This document shows positions 25,270-33,226 of a stretch of DNA of 33,226 nt, piece by piece; position 1 is the stretch's first letter, and the number at the start of each line of letters is the position of its first letter. Under the pieces are notes generated by a model that ran no database searches, was not told the DNA's origin, and saw only the letters and a program-made list of their open reading frames with translations. A program made the translations under genes and the position numbers. The DNA lies in the NCBI GenBank assembly GCA_001800515.1, contig MGVN01000155.1:5821-39046 (forward strand). The letters run 5' to 3'. Source of the stretch: Elusimicrobia bacterium RIFOXYB2_FULL_49_7. Lineage in GTDB: Bacteria > Fibrobacterota > OXYB2-FULL-49-7.

Positions 25270-25499
25270 GCCAGATCACCCCATTCAGAGGTGGTAGGAG
25301 CAGTCAAATCGCCCTTAATGCGTACTTTGCCTCTGACATCTGCGAATAGATCGGCAATGCTGTTTTTCTCACGATATTGGGTTATTTTCAAAACCGGATT
25401 GCGGTGATTGGTCACAATCAACGGTTCACCGGTTTGTTCGATCGCTCGAAAGTACTCGAGCATGTGTGCCTTTAAGCAACCCTTTGCAACAGTAATCAT
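25266..25499 (-). CDS. Phd/YefM-type antitoxin
   Basis: A 77-residue antitoxin. The N-terminal Phd/YefM DNA-binding fold (ITVAKGCLKAHMLEYFRAIE, QTGEPLIVTNHRNPVLKI) is followed by a toxin-binding C terminus (SIADLFADVRGKVRIKGDLT). Gene order (antitoxin first) and the 4-nt overlap with vapC are classic for type II modules, which normally autoregulate. Upstream is AT-rich with a G-run before the start rather than a clean Shine-Dalgarno. Confidence 0.88.
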   Translation of the reverse strand: MITVAKGCLKAHMLEYFRAIEQTGEPLIVTNHRNPVLKITQYREKNSIADLFADVRGKVRIKGDLTAPTTSEWGDLA

Positions 25500-25582
25500 A
25501 GGAGCCCCCCATTAATATGACCATAGACATAACTATAGTAATATATAATTTTCTTTACGAATAGACAATAAAATCCCACTTA

Positions 25583-26674
25583 TTACACATTAAACTTGAA
25601 AAACATGATATCTCCGTCCCGAACCCGGTACTCCTTGCCCTCAGAACGCATTTTCCCGGCAGCCCGGATGGCCGCTTCGCTCTTATGGGTCTCGAGATCA
25701 GAGAGAGAATAGACATCCGCTTTGATGAAACCCCGTTCGAAGTCCGAATGGATGACACCGGCGGCCTGCGGAGCCGTGAAACCCTGATGGATGACCCAGG
25801 CACGGTTCTCTTTCTCGCCTGCCGTAAAAAAAGTCCAAAGACCCAGCAGTGTATAGGCGGAACGGGCCAACGTAGCAAGTCCGGGTTCGGAAAGGCCCGC
25901 GCCTGAAAGAAATTCGGCACGATCTTCAGGCGGCAGCTCGGCAATCTCCGCTTCCAATTTTCCGCAAAGCACAACCACTGCCGCCTTTTCCTCAGCAGCC
26001 CGTTTCCGAACCTGCTCTACAAGCACATTCCCGCCAAGACCCTTCTCATCCACATTGGTGACATACAAAACCGGTTTGGACGTGAGCAGATGCATTTCTC
26101 GGATAACCTCTTTTTCGTCGGCAGTGAGGTCCAACTGTCTGACCGGCCTGCCTTGTTTGAGTGCGGCCTGTACCTTTTCATAGGTGGCCAAACCGTCTTT
26201 ATCCTCTTTATCACCGAACTGGGCGCTCTTGGCCATGCGGACAATTCCCCGCTCAACCGTGTCGAGATCGGCCAGCATGAGTTCCGTATCAATAATCTCA
26301 ATATCCCGAATAGGATCAAGCGTGGTTTCAACATGCACGACATCCGTATCTTCGAAGCAACGGACAACATGAATAATGGCATCGACATTTTTTATGTGCC
26401 CGAGAAACTGATTGCCCAACCCTTCTCCTTTGGACGCACCTTTAACCAAGCCTGCAATGTCCACTATTTCAATATAAGCTGGAACCTCTTTCAATGTCGG
26501 AATCCGCTCCGAGATCTTTTGCAGACGCGAATCCGGAACCGACACAATGCCGGTATTCGGGTCGATGGTACAGAAAGGATAGTTGGCCGCCTGCGCCTTA
26601 CCGCTGGTGAGTGCGTTAAAAATAGTCGATTTACCCACATTGGGAAGTCCGACGATACCTGCTGCAAGACCCAT
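25583..26674 (-). CDS. ychF: Ribosome-binding ATPase YchF
   Basis: A 363-residue Obg-family YchF. The P-loop is GLPNVGKSTIFNALTSGKAQ and G3 is DIAGLVKGASKGEG. The G4 position reads NVDE instead of NKxD, the change known to give YchF its ATP preference. A helical insertion and a C-terminal TGS domain (AAGVIHSDFERGFIKADVYS, ending GDIMFFKFNV) complete it. A GGGAG Shine-Dalgarno precedes the ATG. The length is standard. It binds ribosomes and is implicated in stress responses. Confidence 0.97.
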   Translation of the reverse strand: MGLAAGIVGLPNVGKSTIFNALTSGKAQAANYPFCTIDPNTGIVSVPDSRLQKISERIPTLKEVPAYIEIVDIAGLVKGASKGEGLGNQFLGHIKNVDAIIHVVRCFEDTDVVHVETTLDPIRDIEIIDTELMLADLDTVERGIVRMAKSAQFGDKEDKDGLATYEKVQAALKQGRPVRQLDLTADEKEVIREMHLLTSKPVLYVTNVDEKGLGGNVLVEQVRKRAAEEKAAVVVLCGKLEAEIAELPPEDRAEFLSGAGLSEPGLATLARSAYTLLGLWTFFTAGEKENRAWVIHQGFTAPQAAGVIHSDFERGFIKADVYSLSDLETHKSEAAIRAAGKMRSEGKEYRVRDGDIMFFKFNV

Positions 26675-26761
26675 AAAAAGCTCCCGGGAAGAAAAAGTTT
26701 ATCATCAAAGACGTGAGAAGATAAAATAACGCAAGCAGAAAACTCTATTTTGGCATAATCA

Positions 26762-27322
26762 CTACACACACAGATGCTGCACCAGAATCTTGATCCCGAT
26801 TCCGATTAAAATCAGGCCGCCAAGCGCTTCAATCTTGGATTCAAAGAAGTGGCCCACCTGTTTGCCAATGAGCACCCCGGCAAAACAGATGACAAAAGTG
26901 GTGACACCGATAATGACCACAGGCAATAAAATAGCCACATTCAGAAAAGCAAAACTTAATCCCACGGCAAAGGCATCAATACTGGTCGCCACAGCTAAAA
27001 TCATCAACACCCGTGTATTCAGATAATCCTTTTTCTCTGCCTCTTCAATCTTGAAGGCTTCATAAATCATCTTGCCGCCGATGAGAGTCAGAAGTCCAAA
27101 CGCAAGCCAGTGGTCAATAGTTGAAATCAAAGCCTGAAAACGGGCGCCCGCCATCCAACCCAGAAAGGGCATGAGTGCCTGTGCGCCGCCGAAATAGAGC
27201 GCCACTTTCAAGGCCGCTGCAAAACGGGCCCGTTGAAGGGTAAGTCCCGTGGTAATGGAAACCGCAAGCGCATCCATGGAAAGGCTGATACCGATAAATA
27301 AAAGGGTCGGGAAGGCCAACAT
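26762..27322 (-). CDS. mntP: Manganese efflux pump MntP
   Basis: A 186-residue integral membrane protein with six predicted helices arranged as two repeats. Each repeat carries the conserved Asp motif of the MntP/YebN family: SLSMDALAVSITTGL near the start and ATSIDAFAVGLSFAF in the second half. It exports Mn2+ in characterised relatives. Its ATG overlaps the stop of the upstream GGQ-domain gene by 1 nt (TGATG), so the two are co-translated. No manganese riboswitch was seen upstream. Confidence 0.9.
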   Translation of the reverse strand: MLAFPTLLFIGISLSMDALAVSITTGLTLQRARFAAALKVALYFGGAQALMPFLGWMAGARFQALISTIDHWLAFGLLTLIGGKMIYEAFKIEEAEKKDYLNTRVLMILAVATSIDAFAVGLSFAFLNVAILLPVVIIGVTTFVICFAGVLIGKQVGHFFESKIEALGGLILIGIGIKILVQHLCV

Positions 27323-27735
27323 CAGTTCATTTCTATATGATTAAAGACTTTTCTATTCGCTTTTTTTTCGCTGTGAATCCGTTTATTATCGAGCATCTTG
27401 GCTTTAGCCCGTTTGGAACGCTTCCGCTTCTGGCGACGAATCTTTTCAATTGCCTGTTGCCGTTCGGACTGGATATTAAGATGCTTTTCTTCCAACCGTT
27501 CCACTAATCGGCGAAGGGCGATAAAACGATTCAGATACTGGGAACGGCTCTCTTCACACTTCACCTCAATACCGGAAGGCAGATGTTTCAGATAGACGCA
27601 GGTGGAGGCTTTATTGACATGTTGCCCTCCTTTGCCGGAAGAACGGATAAAATGCTCGGTGATGTCGCTCTTTTGCACATTCAGTACGGCCATTCGTTTC
27701 TCAAGCGCGGCAAACTTTTCCGGTGATGGTCCCAT
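27322..27735 (-). CDS. GGQ-domain release-factor-like peptidyl-tRNA hydrolase
   Basis: A 137-residue protein from the preferred start MGPSPEKFAALEKRM. The catalytic loop SSGKGGQHVNK of class I release factors is intact, and the codon-recognition domain is absent. The C-terminal third is a very basic helix (KIRRQKRKRSKRAKAKML). This matches stand-alone RF-like proteins related to ArfB or mitochondrial C12orf65, which free peptides from stalled ribosomes. An 11-codon longer start (27768) is possible; neither has a clear Shine-Dalgarno. It overlaps mntP by 1 nt. Confidence 0.88.
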   Translation of the reverse strand: MGPSPEKFAALEKRMAVLNVQKSDITEHFIRSSGKGGQHVNKASTCVYLKHLPSGIEVKCEESRSQYLNRFIALRRLVERLEEKHLNIQSERQQAIEKIRRQKRKRSKRAKAKMLDNKRIHSEKKANRKVFNHIEMN

Positions 27736-27865
27736 GGAATGAAAAATAATTAGCCATAGGTTGGACATAAAACTATTTTTTTTTGTAACTACTCACGTCC
27801 CAACGGGAGCAAAAAAAGCTGTTCGATAGAAGGGTCAAATCACTTAACCAATTGATCGAAAACAT

Positions 27866-29320
27866 TCACACCGATAATTGTAGGCTAAAGGAACTTCCTG
27901 CCGCATAGAGGGAACCGGATAAACAAAAGGCGATCAGCAAAAAGAAATCGACTTTTTCCATTGCTTCCAAATTTTCCACCCGCTTATTCTTTAATGCCGC
28001 AAGCGGTATTAAACAACCGCCCGTGACTAGTGCACTGAGCAGAAAAAGCAGATGATACCGGCTCACCAGCGCACCGGCAACCGTTATTTCGAAGCCTTGA
28101 AAGAGGGTTAACAAGGCGCCCGCGATAATCGGCGTCACAATGCAGGCAGTTCCAAGCATAATACGGCTAAATCCAATATAGGCAGCCCGGCCTGTTGCCG
28201 GAAAGATTTCAAGCCCCAAATTCGTGGCCAGCATTCCGTGGGTCATGCCTGCACCGCCGGCAATGATTTGATACAAGATGATGGGAACAATACCGAACCA
28301 GGGTGTCGTACACCAAAGCAACATGGAAGTGCAGACCATGGCACTGATAATGAAAAGCGGAAGTCGGCTTCCTTTCAGCCGTTCGGCAATATGGCCCATG
28401 AAAAGAAGAACAAGGACGCTGACCGTATGTTGAATCATGACAAGCAAGGCAATTTTGGTCATGGAATAACCGTAGGATTCCTTTAAAAAAAGAAACATGA
28501 AGGCGGACAGCATACTGCGTCCGCCTGCCCAGAAGATGAAAAAAAGGCTGTAATACCAAAGCGCCACACTCCGATAATTCAATCTGACCTCCCGTGACGC
28601 GTCCTTGCTGAAAAAAGAGAGTACTTGCGGCTTGCGATCCGGAATACGGCGATATACCAGACAAGCAATAAGAAAAGAGACGGCAAACATGGCATAAATG
28701 GCCGAATATCCGCCCGAATGGGGGAACCGGTCAGCCACCCGCCCGATCAGATAGGTAAAGGCAACGATGCCAAAAACGGAAAGCGCCCATTTATAACTGT
28801 TGAAACGGCCCAGCCGTTCCTTGGAAACCAGATCGCCGATCCAATTGGTCTCAATATTCCACTGAATGCCACCTAACCCCATAAAGGCCAAGCTTAAAAT
28901 CAGGAATAAAATGAGTGCGATTGATCGAAATTCCGGCCCTGACCCCATAAAAATAACAGCCCCAATACCTGCTGCCACTAAAAAACCGGCTAACATGGAA
29001 GCAATCATGGCCCGCCGATTTGAGCCTTGCCAGCGTAGTATCGAGTTGCCTGCAAACTGCATGAATGAGGAAAGCCCACTTGCACCACCGATAAGACCGA
29101 CATGGAAGTCACTTCCCCCGAAAGAACGGATGACAACCGTGGGCAAAGCACCTAATCCGACCTCTTCAGACTGGAAGAGGATGGAGCCGAAACCGAATTT
29201 GACCCGTTCACGTTTAAGCGCTTTTTCTTCTACAAGAGGTTCGGTAGGGATAGCTTCGGAAGGGCTTATCTGTTGTGACATATTGAAATATAAGGGATTT
29301 AGCCCAAAAATACTCGGCAT
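27866..29320 (-). CDS. Major facilitator superfamily transporter
   Basis: About 484 residues with roughly 12 hydrophobic segments, for example MIASMLAGFLVAAGIGAVIF, SIALILFLILSLAFMGLGGI, IALLVMIQHTVSVLVLLFMG and IMLGTACIVTPIIAGALLTL. The fold is that of an MFS permease. The substrate cannot be told. The frame opens with TTG at 29362; I chose the ATG at 29320 because AGGGTG lies about 5 nt upstream. The ATG at 29281 is also possible. The cytoplasmic N terminus is long for the family. It lies about 130 nt upstream of the GGQ gene, with no terminator between. Confidence 0.85.
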   Translation of the reverse strand: MPSIFGLNPLYFNMSQQISPSEAIPTEPLVEEKALKRERVKFGFGSILFQSEEVGLGALPTVVIRSFGGSDFHVGLIGGASGLSSFMQFAGNSILRWQGSNRRAMIASMLAGFLVAAGIGAVIFMGSGPEFRSIALILFLILSLAFMGLGGIQWNIETNWIGDLVSKERLGRFNSYKWALSVFGIVAFTYLIGRVADRFPHSGGYSAIYAMFAVSFLIACLVYRRIPDRKPQVLSFFSKDASREVRLNYRSVALWYYSLFFIFWAGGRSMLSAFMFLFLKESYGYSMTKIALLVMIQHTVSVLVLLFMGHIAERLKGSRLPLFIISAMVCTSMLLWCTTPWFGIVPIILYQIIAGGAGMTHGMLATNLGLEIFPATGRAAYIGFSRIMLGTACIVTPIIAGALLTLFQGFEITVAGALVSRYHLLFLLSALVTGGCLIPLAALKNKRVENLEAMEKVDFFLLIAFCLSGSLYAAGSSFSLQLSV

Positions 29321-29514
29321 ATTCACCCTGTAAAAGAGCGAAAAACCTTCATTTGCAAGCAAAATTGTGGTTATTGGGGAAAGGGTTGCTGTTTTTTGTT
29401 GAGCTATTGACGGGGCAAGAGACGGTATTTCCGTTTAAAGCGTTTGCTGACATAATAGATGTTCTGTCGATATGGAAAAACTCCTTTGCCAACACTTAGA
29501 AATTCCTTTGATAT

Positions 29515-30591
29515 ATGGATATATTTATGGATATGGCCTACAACATTATTCTTGGTCCTCATGTTCCAAACGATATCTCCAATCTAATCGCTGAAATTGA
29601 TGAATTTAAAGGTCACTGGGAGGTACTCCAAAAAACAGCGCCAGATCGGCTTTCTATTCTTCGAAAAGTAGCAACTATCGCCTCCATCGGATCTTCAACG
29701 CGTATTGAAGGGGCCCGCCTTTCTGATACAGAGGTAGAACAGCTGCTTTCCTCAATCGGCACACATTCCTTCAAAAACAGGGACGAGGAGGAAGTGGCCG
29801 GTTATGCAGATGCAATGAATAGGGTGTTTGATTTCTTTCAGGAAATTCCCATCACCGAAAACCATATCAAGCAGCTCCATCAGATCCTGCTGAAATACAG
29901 CGGAAAAGATAAACGCCATAAAGGCGACTATAAAAAGCTCCCCAATCACATCGAAGCTTTTGATCCAACCGGAAAAAGCGTGGGCATTGTATTTGAAACC
30001 GCAACGCCATTTCAGACACCCTTTTTCATGACCGAATTAATCGAATGGTATCATCGACAAATACAGGATAAAATTCATCACCCGCTTCTGGTCATCGCCG
30101 GATTTACAGTCCACTTTCTGGCCATTCATCCCTTCCAGGATGGTAACGGTCGACTGTCCCGGATTCTCACCACGCTCATGCTGCTCAAACAGGGATATAC
30201 CTTTGTTCCCTATTGCTCCTTGGAAAGCATTGTGGAGGAGAATAAGGCTCGCTATTACCTCTCACTCAGAAAAGCACAATCTTCTTTCAAGACAGATCAC
30301 GCAGAGATGGTAGAATGGCAACGTTTTTGGATGTCCAGCTTAAAAAAGCAGAAGGATCTTCTGCTTAGAAAATTGGAGCAGGAAAAATCGCTTTCTATGG
30401 CTGATTTGTCCGACCTTGAAGCAGCCCTTCTGGAATTTGCAAGGTTAAAAAACCGGTTTGTCCTGCGCGAAGCGGTTGCTCAAACACAGGCCAATCGGAA
30501 TACGGTTAAGAAATATCTTCAACGACTCGTTAAAAAGGGGTATTTGAAAAAACACGGCATTGGCAAAGGGACTTGGTATTTCACGGCGTAA
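29515..30591 (+). CDS. Fic-domain protein (AMPylator type) with C-terminal winged helix
   Basis: A 358-residue Fic protein. The inhibitory helix motif STRIEG ((S/T)xxxE(G/N)) lies near residue 63, upstream of the Fic core (class II layout). The active-site loop HPFQDGNGRLSRIL is complete, so nucleotidyl transfer to a hydroxyl target is expected. The C-terminal 65 or so residues look like a winged HTH (FVLREAVAQTQANRNTVKKY, LQRLVKKGYLKKHGIGKG), a common pairing that suggests DNA binding or autoregulation. Three closely spaced ATGs (29515, 29527, 29533) compete, and none has a clear Shine-Dalgarno. The gene is monocistronic and convergent with the large gene at 30600 (8-nt gap). Confidence 0.92.
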   Translation: MDIFMDMAYNIILGPHVPNDISNLIAEIDEFKGHWEVLQKTAPDRLSILRKVATIASIGSSTRIEGARLSDTEVEQLLSSIGTHSFKNRDEEEVAGYADAMNRVFDFFQEIPITENHIKQLHQILLKYSGKDKRHKGDYKKLPNHIEAFDPTGKSVGIVFETATPFQTPFFMTELIEWYHRQIQDKIHHPLLVIAGFTVHFLAIHPFQDGNGRLSRILTTLMLLKQGYTFVPYCSLESIVEENKARYYLSLRKAQSSFKTDHAEMVEWQRFWMSSLKKQKDLLLRKLEQEKSLSMADLSDLEAALLEFARLKNRFVLREAVAQTQANRNTVKKYLQRLVKKGYLKKHGIGKGTWYFTA

Positions 30592-30599
30592 GCTCTTTC

Positions 30600-33226
30600 C
30601 TACGGATACGACGGATTGAGCTGCACCATATAGCGTTGTATGCTCGTACTGTAGGTCGTGATGACATCATATTTACCGAAAGAGAACAGGGAATTGGCTG
30701 GGGAGGAAAGCGAGCCGCCGGAAACATCGGTCCAGGTAGTACCTCCATCCGTTGTACGGTAAACCGTAGCAACATTACCATTGTAAGCAGAGCAAAAGCC
30801 GGTCTGGGAATCCGAAAAATGGATACTGGTCATTGAGGTACCCGTAAAACCGCCTCTTGTCCAGCTGAGTCCACGGTCAATCGACTTGGCATAATATCCA
30901 CCGTTACCGACAATCCATCCCGTATCCTCAATAAAAAAGACGCTGTTCAGGTTTTCACCTGTGCCACTGCTGGCAATCGATGTCCAGGTTGCACCACCAT
31001 CCTCTGTTCGGTAAATGCGGGCCAAATCGCCAACCATAATGACCGAGTCTGGTGAAAAAGCCCATACGCTGTTCATGGTGCTGGTAATTTGATTATCATC
31101 CGCCACCTGCCAGTTTCTGCCATCCGAGGTCTTATAAATCATGCTTGGCGAATCAAAATAATCCCCAACAGCCCAGCCATTGACGGAATCACAGAAAAAG
31201 AGGCTTTTAAGGGCGGCATCACCATGCGGAATTCCACCATCCGCAGTCATCCAGTTGACACCGCCATCCACAGTTTGTTGCGTATAGCCCAACGATCCGG
31301 TTATCCAACCCCGAAGCGAATCAATAAAGAAGACAGCGTTGTAATTATAGGAATTTCCAGTGTTAAGCGCAATCCAGTTAAGTCCATGATCCGTTGTTTT
31401 AAATAATGCCCCTGCGATTCCGGCAATATATCCTGTGCTGTCATCCGGAAAACAGATTGAATAAAAACCAAAATCACTGATAGTTGAAATTGATCTCCAT
31501 CCTGCTTTGGAGAAGACCATGGATACGGTGTCACTCAGGCCAAAGGGATCTGTTGCCATAAGCTGAATTGTGTCACGGCCGTACCATGCACCTGCCCCGA
31601 CCGGTTCCGTAAAAAAAAGAGCGGGAAATGAAGTGACCAGATCCAAGACCGGGGTGATGGTGGTGTTTGCGCCAAGCCCAGACCATGCGGAACTGCTCCA
31701 ATCCAATTCCGCTGAATTATTCACATCCAAATCCGTGTAAATGTTATCCAAGAAATAAGAGGGGAAAGATTCACCTGCATCAAGGGTGGTATCGTGTATT
31801 CCTGCAAGCACGGGAACAGCCGGCATGCGATACACATCAATAAGATAGGTCTTGGATGCATCTGTTTCTTCCGCATTGATCTCAATCCTGATGGCTCCTG
31901 AATTGAGGCCAAAGTTCAAATACTGTTTTGGGGATTGGCTGCCGGATAAAACAGATATATCGTTGATCATCATGGTGGCGCTGTCATGGGCAAGGGTGGC
32001 AAGGACAAAAAGGGTATCCACATTCGATTGAACCGTGTCAATATAAGAGGTTGAGTCAGGCGAAAAGACCGGCGACAATGCGCCGGATGAAACCGTTAGA
32101 CCGGAGAGGGAGGCATTGGTGCTTATAGGACGCACAACGTTGATGGTATAGAACTTGTGCACATCATTATAGGTGAGAGCCGAATTGGTCGTGTCTTCTG
32201 CATTAACCGCAATAACAAAATTATTATCCCCTGTTTGTATCGGAAAAGAGTCTGACGTCATTCCTGAGAGCGCGGAAAGACCATTGATTAAGATGGTTGC
32301 ATTGGCCTGTCGTGCGGTCGGTCTGAAGCGGATGGCATTCACCCTGTCGGAAACCGTGTCCTGATAGGAGAAAGAGTCGATTACAAATAAAGGATTGAGT
32401 GTGCCATCCGATACCATCAAATCAGACAAAAAGGCGTCGCTGCTTTTCCGGTGAACCGATATCGTATAATCCTGATAGGTGACCATCTCTTGAGCGGCCA
32501 CGCGAACAGTCATGATGGTATTGCCTTCCGGCAAAGGGATGTTTGGGGAAGAGCTGTCCGACTCAACAGGCGTTCCGTCAACTGTGATTGAAACGCCGTT
32601 CCATTGGGCTGAAGGCATCACGCTGATGCTGTCCATGCTATTGTCTACCGTATCGGAATAGGCCAAAACAACCGGGTCAAATGCGGGAGAGAGCGTTCCG
32701 GACGAGACCTCCAATGCAAGAAGCGATAGATTTTGATGAACAAACTGCAAGAGGGGACCATAGGTGGTGTCTGCGCTGTTCCAGGCAGCAATCTGCCAAT
32801 AATATTCAACCCCGTCCGCCCAGCCATCAATCGGTTTGACGCTCAGGAAAGAATCGGTTAGGAACGGTTGGAAAAGGGTGGGCGGCATATCTGTGCCGAA
32901 ATAAACGGAATAATGAAGGATATCCGCCATGGGATTGACAGCCCGCCATTGCAGGCGCACGCTGTCCGACGTCAAGATATCGGTCGGCGAAAAAGAGTTT
33001 GCGACAAAGGAAGGGGAGGCGCCCGCATAAATGCGTCTACACAGACCCAGGCTGGTGCTGTCTCCCAGTTGGGCTTCAATCTGCATGTCATATCGCGTGT
33101 TGGCCGATAAGCCGGTGACCGTACATTGCGTATCCCCCACCACAGAGGTGTATTGGGTTAATGGAGGTGAAAAGGTATTGATGCGCACCGTGTAAGTTGC
33201 GCCGGGTGCGCTGGCATGCCAGGTGA
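30600..33226 (-). CDS. Large secreted protein: FN3, cadherin-like beta-sandwich and Ycf48/BNR repeats (5' end outside window)
   Basis: The frame is open through the right edge (TWHASAPGATYTVRINT, FN3-like), so the N terminus is missing; at least 874 residues are visible. In order: two FN3-like domains (about 1-170), three cadherin-like beta-sandwich domains (PF12733-type, each LxxLxVSxGxLxPxF...Y.DTV.....; about 175-470), an Ig-like segment, then six or so Ycf48/BNR-type blades with repeated YRTxDGGxTWT and SVFFID..GWxVG motifs (about 575-860). There is no C-terminal sorting domain; it ends MVQLNPSYP. It is presumably cell-surface or secreted, with a propeller domain of unknown ligand. It is not a photosystem factor despite the domain name. 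Confidence 0.88.
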   Translation of the reverse strand, partial: TWHASAPGATYTVRINTFSPPLTQYTSVVGDTQCTVTGLSANTRYDMQIEAQLGDSTSLGLCRRIYAGASPSFVANSFSPTDILTSDSVRLQWRAVNPMADILHYSVYFGTDMPPTLFQPFLTDSFLSVKPIDGWADGVEYYWQIAAWNSADTTYGPLLQFVHQNLSLLALEVSSGTLSPAFDPVVLAYSDTVDNSMDSISVMPSAQWNGVSITVDGTPVESDSSSPNIPLPEGNTIMTVRVAAQEMVTYQDYTISVHRKSSDAFLSDLMVSDGTLNPLFVIDSFSYQDTVSDRVNAIRFRPTARQANATILINGLSALSGMTSDSFPIQTGDNNFVIAVNAEDTTNSALTYNDVHKFYTINVVRPISTNASLSGLTVSSGALSPVFSPDSTSYIDTVQSNVDTLFVLATLAHDSATMMINDISVLSGSQSPKQYLNFGLNSGAIRIEINAEETDASKTYLIDVYRMPAVPVLAGIHDTTLDAGESFPSYFLDNIYTDLDVNNSAELDWSSSAWSGLGANTTITPVLDLVTSFPALFFTEPVGAGAWYGRDTIQLMATDPFGLSDTVSMVFSKAGWRSISTISDFGFYSICFPDDSTGYIAGIAGALFKTTDHGLNWIALNTGNSYNYNAVFFIDSLRGWITGSLGYTQQTVDGGVNWMTADGGIPHGDAALKSLFFCDSVNGWAVGDYFDSPSMIYKTSDGRNWQVADDNQITSTMNSVWAFSPDSVIMVGDLARIYRTEDGGATWTSIASSGTGENLNSVFFIEDTGWIVGNGGYYAKSIDRGLSWTRGGFTGTSMTSIHFSDSQTGFCSAYNGNVATVYRTTDGGTTWTDVSGGSLSSPANSLFSFGKYDVITTYSTSIQRYMVQLNPSYP

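Overview
The window is a bacterial chromosome segment, almost entirely coding, with most genes on the minus strand. The organism is Gram-negative: it has lipoprotein and Sec signals, and two secreted proteins with C-terminal FlgD-like/type IX-like sorting domains. The gene order pheS-pheT-zapB-zapA-6S RNA-rny-ymdB, the outer-surface proteins and the Hanks-kinase/FHA/sigma-54 signalling genes fit the Fibrobacterota/FCB side of the tree or a deltaproteobacteria-like lineage. This placement is an inference from gene content; no 16S or other marker is present.

Positions 1-9705 (minus) are a housekeeping block for translation and cell division, read in the order thrS-infC-rpmI-rplT-(terminator/attenuator)-pheS-pheT-zapB-like-zapA-6S RNA-rny-ymdB. 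infC appears to start at AUC. A roughly 180-nt RNA with the 6S fold lies between zapA and rny. Positions 9912-13646 are an AT-rich pair: a GntR/LacI-type regulator divergent from a secreted alpha/beta-hydrolase (esterase-like) gene broken by a one-base frameshift. An RRM RNA-binding protein gene follows at 13718-14008.

Positions 14251-21358 (minus) are the most interesting part. Four tightly coupled genes encode a membrane Ser/Thr kinase with a PEGA domain, a TPR membrane protein, an FHA-GAF-AAA+(GAFTGA)-Fis sigma-54 activator, and a lipoprotein with a sulfatase-modifying-factor (FGE/SUMF1) fold. Directly downstream, a secreted CBM9-like protein gene is preceded by a near-consensus sigma-54 promoter (TGGCACG-N4-GTGCA), with an inverted repeat about 100 bp further upstream. 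I read this as a self-contained phospho-signalling relay with its own output gene.

Positions 21420-25499 hold pgi (plus), then an accessory pocket. It contains a DUF1016/YhcG PD-(D/E)XK nuclease gene with two internal perfect palindromes, a coupled 55-residue ORF, flanking 111-bp direct repeats and a Phd/VapC-type toxin-antitoxin pair. Positions 25583-33226 hold ychF, mntP, a GGQ-domain release-factor-like gene, an MFS transporter, a Fic protein (plus), and the 3' part of a large secreted protein with FN3, cadherin-like and Ycf48/BNR repeats that runs off the right edge.
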